A DNA stretch of 11,635 nt. Origin: JBEVMS01 sp040508515 (lineage in GTDB: Bacteria; Pseudomonadota; Gammaproteobacteria; Xanthomonadales; Rhodanobacteraceae). The stretch is taken from NCBI GenBank assembly GCA_040508515.1, contig JBEVMS010000225.1, forward strand, positions 1-11,635. Reading direction: 5' to 3'. The notes under the pieces were generated by a model. It was not told the origin of the DNA, made no database searches, and saw nothing but the letters and a program-made list of their open reading frames with translations. The position numbers and the translations under genes are program-made. Positions 7,127 through 11,635 of the stretch are shown here, piece by piece (position 1 is the first letter of the stretch; each line of letters begins with the position of its first letter).

Positions 7127-7481
7127 ATTCCGTATCGAACGCATTGCGATGCCACTGCATGCGCGCGTGTTCGTCGGGGCCGTCGTAACTGACCACGTCG
7201 AACCGGCACGGCTGCCGCGCCTGGGCCGGGTGCGCAGCGAGCCAGCTTTGCGCGGCCACGATCAATTTGGCGCGCTTGCTGGGGGTGATCGAGGTCAGCG
7301 CGTCGCCATGGCCGGCGCTGCGGCGGTAGCGCACTTCGATGAACACCACGGTGTCGCGGTGGCGCATCACCAGGTCCAACTCGCCGTGGCGGCAGTGGTA
7401 ATTGCGCGCCAGCAGCGTGAGGCCGGCGCGTTCGAGTTCGGCGCAGGCGCGTTGCTCGAAGCGGTCGCCGGCGCTGCGCAT
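7125..7481 (-). CDS. yraN: YraN family (UPF0102) nuclease-fold protein
   Basis: This 118-residue YraN homologue belongs to a widespread family with a restriction-endonuclease-like fold and no settled function. The signature is visible: GDRFEQRACAELERAG at the N-terminus, then HGELDLVM (E34, D36) and FIEVRYR (E49, R51), which correspond to the E-D-ExK nuclease core. R51 stands where many nucleases have lysine, but arginine is common in YraN proteins. A TTG directly upstream could add one residue, but the ATG is preferred because it overlaps the lpoA stop as TGATG, implying translational coupling. Downstream of lpoA is its usual place in gammaproteobacteria. The diaA and dolP genes that often follow are not present here. 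Confidence 0.92.
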   Translation of the reverse strand: MRSAGDRFEQRACAELERAGLTLLARNYHCRHGELDLVMRHRDTVVFIEVRYRRSAGHGDALTSITPSKRAKLIVAAQSWLAAHPAQARQPCRFDVVSYDGPDEHARMQWHRNAFDTE

Positions 7482-9394
7482 CAACCGCCGTGGGCGCTGC
7501 TGGCGGCGGCCGGCAAAGGCGCGGCCGCGGGCGTGATGGTGCTGGCTGGTGCCGGATTGAGCGGACCATCCACCGGCGGCGCTTGTGCGGGCACGTTATC
7601 CGTTTGCAGGCTGCCGCTGATCGGATGCGCCACGCCATCCTGGAATTTGGCCCAGATCAGCACGCGCCGCACGCGGCCGAACTGGTCGGCGGTCAGCTGG
7701 CCGCTAGCGCCGGGCAGGTAGCTACCCGGATGGGCGTGCAGCCAGTCCAGATAGGGCACCAGGTTCCAGGCGTCCATGCCGAACGCGAACAGGCGCGCCG
7801 AGGTGCCGCGCGCGGCAGGCAGCAGGGCGGTGATGTCGGCATGGTTGGGCAGGCCCGGCTGGGCATCGAACAGCCACGGCGCGTCGCTGAATTGCACCCC
7901 GTCCAGATCGCGGTCGGCGGCCGCGTCGTCCACGCCTCCATAGATGTGCGAGGTGGCGAACAGCGGCAGATCAAGCCGCGCCAGGCGCAGCTGCGGCACC
8001 AGCAGGCGCGCCTGTTGCGGGCGCATGCTGATGAAGATGCCCGCTTCCGGCGGGTTGGCGTTGGGATCGGCCGAGGCGGACGAATCTATGTATGTGCTCG
8101 CGCCCAAACCGCGGATTGCCGTGGCGTAATTGACGGTGGCCGGATCGATCGACCCGCTGGACACCAGCGTGCCACCCTTGGCAGCGAACTCGGCCTTGAA
8201 GGCGCTGGCGGCGCGTTGCGCGAAATCCTCACTGGACACCAGCACGTAGGCGCGATGCAGGCCGCCGTCGTACATGTGATCGGCGGCCAGGGCGCCCTCG
8301 GTTTCCGGGAGCAAGCCAAATTCGCTGGCGCCGGTTGGCGGCAGGTTCTGTCCGTCGGGATGATTCAGCGCCAGCACTGGCGCCGGCAACTGGCCTTGGG
8401 CGAACACCGCCGCAACGTCGTCGCGGGTCAGCGGGCCGACCACCAATTGCGCGCCATCGCTGACCGCTTGCTGGTAGGCCTTGACGGTCTGCGCCGGGGT
8501 GCTGCCGGTGTCGTAGCTGCGAACGTCTGGACGCGGCGCGTTGTTGCGGGTGGCATCGGCGTAGGCGGCGTAGAACCCTTCGCGGATGGAGCTGCCGGCG
8601 CCAGCGAGCGGGCCGCTCAATGGCAGCAGCAGGGCAATCTGCGGGGGCACCTTGTAGCCTTCGCGGACATTGGCGTTGGCGCCGGGCACCTCGGTGCCGA
8701 CCGGCTGGCCCAGATTGGGCTGCGGCCGGGCCACGGCCACGCCCAGTTGAGTCAGAACCTCGTTGATCCACGGCAGCATCCGGTCGCCCGGCTGCATCGC
8801 CGCCGCGCGTTGCTTAAGCGGATCGGCGCCGAGCCGGCTCAAAAGGTCGATCACCTGTTTGCGGTTTTGCGCGCGATCGGCGCCGCTCAGCGTTTCGTCC
8901 AACTGCACGCGGGTGTGTGCGGCGCCCCAGTAGTCGTTGCTGGCGGCCATGGCGCGGGCGCGCAGTTCCAGCAGGCGCGTCGCGAGCTCCGGCGGCACCT
9001 GCAGGTTGGCCTGGGTGGTCAGCGTCAGGGCGCGGGCCACATCGTGATGCTGCAACGCCAGCTCGGCCTGCAGCAGGTCGTAATGCACCGCATCGGCAGG
9101 CACCAGGCGATCGCGGCGGATTTGCGCCAGCACCGGCGCGGCGCGCTCCAGCATGCCTTCCTGCCGATAGGCTTCAGCGGCCAGCAAGCGGTAATGGTCG
9201 CCACCGGTGGCGGCCTCTTCAGCGAGCGTCAGATAGGCCTGGGCGGCCTGGTCGAACTGGCCTTGCCGAAGCAGGTCGGCGGCGTGCTGCGCGGCGGGGG
9301 CGTTGTCGGACGGGCGCTGAGCGGCCGGCGGCACGCAGGCCGACAAGGCAGCCGCGACCAGCAATCCCAGCGCGGCGGCGCGAAACGTGCGCAT
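7481..9394 (-). CDS. lpoA: LpoA/LppC-family outer-membrane lipoprotein activator of PBP1a
   Basis: LpoA is an outer-membrane lipoprotein that reaches through the periplasm to stimulate the peptidoglycan synthase PBP1a. The 637-residue protein (E. coli, about 680) has a signal peptide with a clear lipobox LSAC and lipidated C20. A helical TPR-like N-terminal domain follows (about residues 28-215), then a P/G/N-rich linker near 225-248. The periplasmic-binding-protein-like domain starts at PPQIALLLPLSGPLAGAG (about 249) and includes LVVGPLTRDDV. The last 35 residues are P/A-rich and probably disordered. An upstream in-frame ATG at 9439 would add 15 residues before the signal peptide; the ATG at 9394 is chosen because AAGGAA lies at good spacing and the lipoprotein signal begins there. 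It is coupled to yraN and divergent from rsmI, the conserved arrangement. Family assignment is firm; the PBP1a partner is inferred from the family. Confidence 0.92.
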   Translation of the reverse strand: MRTFRAAALGLLVAAALSACVPPAAQRPSDNAPAAQHAADLLRQGQFDQAAQAYLTLAEEAATGGDHYRLLAAEAYRQEGMLERAAPVLAQIRRDRLVPADAVHYDLLQAELALQHHDVARALTLTTQANLQVPPELATRLLELRARAMAASNDYWGAAHTRVQLDETLSGADRAQNRKQVIDLLSRLGADPLKQRAAAMQPGDRMLPWINEVLTQLGVAVARPQPNLGQPVGTEVPGANANVREGYKVPPQIALLLPLSGPLAGAGSSIREGFYAAYADATRNNAPRPDVRSYDTGSTPAQTVKAYQQAVSDGAQLVVGPLTRDDVAAVFAQGQLPAPVLALNHPDGQNLPPTGASEFGLLPETEGALAADHMYDGGLHRAYVLVSSEDFAQRAASAFKAEFAAKGGTLVSSGSIDPATVNYATAIRGLGASTYIDSSASADPNANPPEAGIFISMRPQQARLLVPQLRLARLDLPLFATSHIYGGVDDAAADRDLDGVQFSDAPWLFDAQPGLPNHADITALLPAARGTSARLFAFGMDAWNLVPYLDWLHAHPGSYLPGASGQLTADQFGRVRRVLIWAKFQDGVAHPISGSLQTDNVPAQAPPVDGPLNPAPASTITPAAAPLPAAASSAHGG

Positions 9395-9434
9395 GAGCAA
9401 TTCCTTGAGTGTTGTCGTCACGGTCGGATGCGCG

Positions 9435-9440
9435 ATCATA
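9435..9440 (-). promoter_or_regulatory. Candidate -10 box of the lpoA-yraN operon
   Basis: TATGAT (five of six consensus bases) on the minus strand lies 40 bp before the lpoA ATG, which would give a leader of about 33 nt with a good AAGGAA ribosome binding site. No recognisable -35 box is seen at the right spacing. The 86-bp gap must also hold any rsmI promoter, for which I see only weak TTGTCG/GATCAT-like elements. Confidence 0.35.
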
Positions 9441-9480
9441 GCCGATCGTGCCGCGGCCTCGCGGCGAGTTGGAGTTGCTC

Positions 9481-10320
9481 ATGTCATCCGTTCAGCCCGG
9501 CAGTTTGTGGGTCGTCGCCACCCCGATCGGCCATCGCGACGACTTCTCCGCGCGGGCGGTGGACATTTTGCGCAAGGTGGCGGTAATCGCCGCCGAGGAC
9601 ACCCGGCACAGTCGTCCGCTGTTGACGCACTACAACATCGCCACGCCGTTGATCGCGCTGCATGAGCACAACGAGCGCGAGGCGGTGGCGGCGATCGTGG
9701 CGCGTCTGCTCGCGGGTGATTCGGTGGCGTTGATCTCCGACGCCGGCACGCCGCTGATCAGCGATCCGGGCTATCGGCTGGTGCGCGAGGCGCGTGCGGC
9801 GGGTATTCGTTGCCAGCCGGTGCCGGGCGCGTGTGCGGCGATCGCCGCGCTGTCGGTGGCGGGCTTGCCCAGCGATCGTTTTGTGTTCGAAGGTTTCCTG
9901 CCGCCCAAGTCCTCGGCGCGGCGCGCGCGCTTGAGCGAGTTAGCGGCGGAGACGCGCACGGTGATCTTCTACGAGTCCTCGCATCGGGTCGCCGAGAGTC
10001 TGGCCGACATGCGCGATGTGTTCGGCGCCACGCGCGAGGCGGTGCTGGCGCGCGAGCTGACCAAGCTGTTCGAAACCGTGCTGGGCCGGCCGTTGGGTGA
10101 ACTGACCGCGCAAGTGCAGGCCGACCCGGATCAGCAGCGCGGCGAGCACGTCATCGTGGTGGCCGGCTGCGCCGATGCCACCGACGCCAAGTTGCAGGAA
10201 GGTCGGCGCATCTTTGCCTTGCTGCGCGAGGAACTGCCGCCGGCCAAGGCGGCCAAACTGGCCGCAGCCTTGAGCGGTGCTCCGCGCAAAGCGCTGTACG
10301 AGGGCGGTGGCGAGGGCTGA
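9481..10320 (+). CDS. rsmI: 16S rRNA (cytidine-1402 2'-O)-methyltransferase
   Basis: RsmI uses S-adenosylmethionine to methylate the 2'-OH of C1402 in the decoding centre of 16S rRNA. The 279-residue length fits the family. The tetrapyrrole-methylase-type fold shows VATPIGH (residues 12-18), AAEDTRHSRPLL (37-48), LHEHNE (60-65), ISDAGTPLISDPGYRLV (85-101), PVPGACAAIAALSVAGLPSD (113-132), FEGFLPPKS (136-144), FYESSHR (163-169) and ARELTKLFE (190-198). The usual TPIGN is TPIGH here, a mild variation. An in-frame upstream start at 9448 would add 11 residues; the ATG at 9481 is preferred because GGAG (9471-9474) precedes it at ideal spacing and it matches the family start. It is divergent from lpoA and followed by rnpB after 66 bp. 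Its partner RsmH, which adds the N4 methyl to the same base, begins at 11568. Confidence 0.95.
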   Translation: MSSVQPGSLWVVATPIGHRDDFSARAVDILRKVAVIAAEDTRHSRPLLTHYNIATPLIALHEHNEREAVAAIVARLLAGDSVALISDAGTPLISDPGYRLVREARAAGIRCQPVPGACAAIAALSVAGLPSDRFVFEGFLPPKSSARRARLSELAAETRTVIFYESSHRVAESLADMRDVFGATREAVLARELTKLFETVLGRPLGELTAQVQADPDQQRGEHVIVVAGCADATDAKLQEGRRIFALLREELPPAKAAKLAAALSGAPRKALYEGGGEG

Positions 10321-10376
10321 GCGCAATGACATCTCACCTGCAGGCCACGGCGTAGCTGCCGCGATCGGCGCGTTCC

Positions 10377-10382
10377 TATAGA
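10377..10382 (+). promoter_or_regulatory. Candidate -10 box of rnpB
   Basis: TATAGA (within TATAGAAT, 10377-10384) lies four bases before the expected G at the 5' end of RNase P RNA (10387). This is the one AT-rich spot in the short rsmI-rnpB gap. No good -35 hexamer is seen 16-18 bp upstream. Confidence 0.55.
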
Positions 10383-10386
10383 ATAC

Positions 10387-10758
<372 letters not shown>

Positions 10759-10772
10759 CTTCGCGGACGACG

Positions 10773-10800
10773 CCCGCTATCGCCTTCCGGCGATGGCGGG
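10773..10800 (+). terminator. rnpB terminator hairpin
   Basis: CCCGCTATCGCC (10773-10784) and GGCGATGGCGGG (10789-10800) form a 12-pair stem with one G-U pair and a TTCC loop, 14 nt after the mature 3' end of RNase P RNA. The bases after it (TGCTGTCGGT) are only mildly T-rich. Position and stem strength make a terminator very likely. Confidence 0.75.
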
Positions 10801-10981
10801 TGCTGTCGGTGGGGACGGGTGGGATGAACGAGTGGTTCATGCCAGGCCTGCGCAAGCCGGGCTAGAGGCCGGCCTGAGACGGCCCCTCCGGATAAAAATC
10901 TCCTTTCATTCAAGCACCTTGAGGTGCTTCCTCATAAACGGCTGTAATCACCGTCACAATTGCGCCTTTCTTGTTGATTCA
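10801..10981. other. Gene-free, AT-richer stretch between rnpB and the mraZ promoter
   Basis: I see no credible coding region here. It holds several dyads: ATGAAC/GTTCAT (10824-10829 and 10835-10840, five-base loop), CAGGCC/GGCCTG (10843-10848 and 10871-10876), the palindrome AGGCCGGCCT (10866-10875) and a hairpin at 10912-10929. From about 10891 the base composition is clearly richer in A and T than the rest of the window. A weak second promoter, TTGAGG (10919-10924) and TGTAAT (10943-10948) with an 18-bp spacer, can be drawn. The stretch may be upstream regulatory DNA of the dcw cluster or may encode a small RNA; neither is shown. Confidence 0.4.
10912..10929. repeat. Short perfect hairpin upstream of the mraZ promoter
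   Basis: AAGCACC (10912-10918) and GGTGCTT (10923-10929) form a seven-pair stem with a TTGA loop. No T-run follows. It overlaps the weak TTGAGG element noted as a possible second promoter, so it could be an operator or an RNA hairpin. Confidence 0.4.
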
Positions 10982-10998
10982 CAAGCGAAATTCGCTTG
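10982..10998. promoter_or_regulatory. 17-bp palindrome overlapping the mraZ -35 box, operator candidate
   Basis: CAAGCGAA (10982-10989), a central A, then TTCGCTTG (10991-10998) is a perfect eight-plus-eight palindrome. Its last three bases are the first half of the TTGACA -35 box (10996-11001). Perfect symmetry and overlap with a promoter element are typical of a binding site for a dimeric transcription factor. The factor is unknown. Confidence 0.5.
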
Positions 10999-11024
10999 AC
11001 AGTCTCAGGGGGCGAGACTATCGT
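10996..11024 (+). promoter_or_regulatory. Sigma-70 promoter of the mraZ/dcw operon
   Basis: A perfect TTGACA (10996-11001), a 17-bp spacer and TATCGT (11019-11024, four of six consensus bases) lie 44 bp before the mraZ start. Transcription would begin near 11031. The spacer contains a second dyad: AGTCTC (11001-11006) and GAGACT (11014-11019) are inverted copies that span most of it. Confidence 0.75.
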
Positions 11025-11057
11025 GGATTCCAGTGTGAAATCGTGGAATTTCGTGGA
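11023..11057 (+). promoter_or_regulatory. Array of 10-bp-spaced GTGG/GTGT boxes, probable MraZ sites
   Basis: GTGGA occurs at 11023, 11043 and 11053, and GTGTG at 11033, so four boxes fall on an exact 10-bp (one helical turn) step. Three are embedded in identical TCGTGGA heptamers. MraZ of E. coli is known to bind TGGGN repeats separated by five bases in front of mraZ, the same spacing and place. The array covers the end of the -10 box, the start site and the Shine-Dalgarno (GGAG, 11055-11058), so bound MraZ would block transcription of its own operon. Confidence 0.65.
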
Positions 11058-11068
11058 GTCCGTGCATC

Positions 11069-11515
11069 GTGTTTCAGGGCGAGACCGCCATCACCGTCGA
11101 CGACAAGGGCCGCCTGGCCATCCCGACCGCGTATCGGGAGCAGGTCGCCGGTGCGTGCGCCAATCGTCTGGTGATCACCTACAACCCCTTCGAGTCGGGC
11201 TGCCTTTGGCTGTTCCCGTACGCCGAGTGGGAGCAGGTGCGCGATCAGGTCAACGCGCTGTCCAGCGTCAAGGCGGTGCATCGCGCGCTGCAGATGAAGC
11301 TGGTCGGCGCGGCCGCGCAGGTCGAGCCCGATGGCGCCGCGCGCATTTTGTTGCCGGCCAGTCAGCGCGCGGCGGCCGGCATTGAAAAAAAGGCCGTGCT
11401 GCTGGGCATGGGTAACAAGTTCGAGCTGTGGAGTGAGCAGGCGCATCTGGCGAAGATCCGCCAGACCATCGGCGAAGACGACATCAGCGACGACATGGCA
11501 GACCTGCGCCTGTAA
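11069..11515 (+). CDS. mraZ: Transcriptional regulator MraZ
   Basis: MraZ is a ring-forming DNA-binding protein that represses its own promoter and thus the division and cell-wall (dcw) cluster. The 148 residues hold two AbrB-like MraZ domains. The first has DDKGRLAIPTAYR (residues 11-23) and the second DGAARILLPASQR (88-100), each carrying the family DxxxR motif (D11/R15 and D88/R92). The second has A where G usually precedes R. LGMGNKFELWSE (112-123) is the typical segment near the C-terminus. The GTG start is chosen because the protein then begins MFQGE, as E. coli MraZ begins MFRGA; GGAG lies ten bases upstream, inside the last putative MraZ box. rsmH follows after 52 bp. Function by family is secure. 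Confidence 0.96.
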   Translation: MFQGETAITVDDKGRLAIPTAYREQVAGACANRLVITYNPFESGCLWLFPYAEWEQVRDQVNALSSVKAVHRALQMKLVGAAAQVEPDGAARILLPASQRAAAGIEKKAVLLGMGNKFELWSEQAHLAKIRQTIGEDDISDDMADLRL

Positions 11516-11567
11516 CCGGCAACGGTGATGGGTGATGACTTGAGCGGTACGGGAGCGGGAGTGCGGC

Positions 11568-11635
11568 ATGGCTGAACAATGGCGGCACATTCCGGTGATG
11601 CTGGTAGAAGCGGTGGAGGGGCTGGCCGTGCGCAC
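11568..11635 (+). CDS. rsmH: 16S rRNA (cytosine-1402 N4)-methyltransferase, first 22 codons (partial)
   Basis: The visible residues MAEQWRHIPVMLVEAVEGLA and the next two fit the start of RsmH (MraW), whose N-terminus carries H-x-x-V-x-L-x-E-A-V. Position directly after mraZ, the second gene of the dcw cluster, supports this strongly. RsmH methylates N4 of C1402 in 16S rRNA. The ATG is preceded by GGGAG (11557-11561) at good spacing. An in-frame ATG at 11535 is followed at once by a stop, so it is excluded. The catalytic part is outside the window. A tandem GGTGATG pair (11524-11537) lies in the gap. Confidence 0.92.
   Translation, partial: MAEQWRHIPVMLVEAVEGLAVR

Noticed and set aside
9395..9439. 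Longer N-terminus for lpoA
   Set aside because: It would put 15 residues in front of a complete lipoprotein signal peptide, and the ATG at 9394 has the better ribosome binding site.
7490..9586. Open reading frame of 698 codons on the plus strand
   Set aside because: It is the mirror of lpoA, with H/Q/R/G-rich low-complexity sequence typical of antisense frames in GC-rich genes. lpoA has a lipobox, a ribosome binding site and family motifs.
10321..10386. Terminator for rsmI
   Set aside because: No stem with a following T-run is visible in this short gap; the rnpB promoter appears to occupy it.

Overview
The window is GC-rich, densely coding chromosomal DNA from a gammaproteobacterium. Gene content, protein sequence style and gene order point to the Xanthomonadales/Lysobacterales, most likely a Rhodanobacter-, Dyella- or Luteibacter-like member of the Rhodanobacteraceae. 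The lineage is inferred from recognised families and synteny, since no search could be run. I see no mobile element, CRISPR array, tRNA or rRNA gene, and no clear sign of recent horizontal transfer. Nearly all of it is core genome.

Region 1 (1-2442, minus strand) reads dusB, then a LytS/AlgZ-type sensor kinase, then a response regulator that runs off the left edge. Kinase and regulator overlap by four bases (GTGA), so they are a translationally coupled two-component pair. dusB has a good -10 box so close to its ATG that its mRNA may be leaderless. Region 2 (2498-4330, plus) is a membrane-anchored diguanylate cyclase with a signal peptide, a periplasmic TPR-like sensor region, a coiled coil, one membrane helix and a C-terminal GGEEF domain without the inhibitory RxxD site. 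It converges on region 3 (4509-5816, minus), a NupC-type concentrative nucleoside transporter, across a 178-bp gap holding a 13-bp perfect inverted repeat. Region 4 (5987-7083, plus) holds rhtC (threonine/homoserine-lactone efflux) and a small secreted YgiW/BOF-type OB-fold protein whose Shine-Dalgarno lies inside a possible hairpin.

Region 5 (7125-11635) is a conserved gammaproteobacterial housekeeping block. lpoA and yraN (minus) diverge from rsmI (plus), followed by rnpB (RNase P RNA), mraZ and the first codons of rsmH. That places the start of the dcw cell-division and cell-wall cluster at the right edge. The theme is envelope growth and translation: LpoA activates a peptidoglycan synthase, RsmI and RsmH methylate the same 16S rRNA nucleotide (C1402), and MraZ is the autoregulator of the dcw operon.

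The most rewarding part is the 310-bp gap between rnpB and mraZ. It contains an rnpB terminator, an AT-richer stretch with several dyads, a 17-bp palindrome overlapping a consensus TTGACA -35 box, a second dyad in the promoter spacer, and four GTGG/GTGT boxes at exact 10-bp steps running from the -10 box into the mraZ ribosome binding site. This looks like a compact multi-input switch for dcw expression. The box array matches the known layout of MraZ sites; I know of no described factor for the palindrome. I found no convincing new multigene system in the window.
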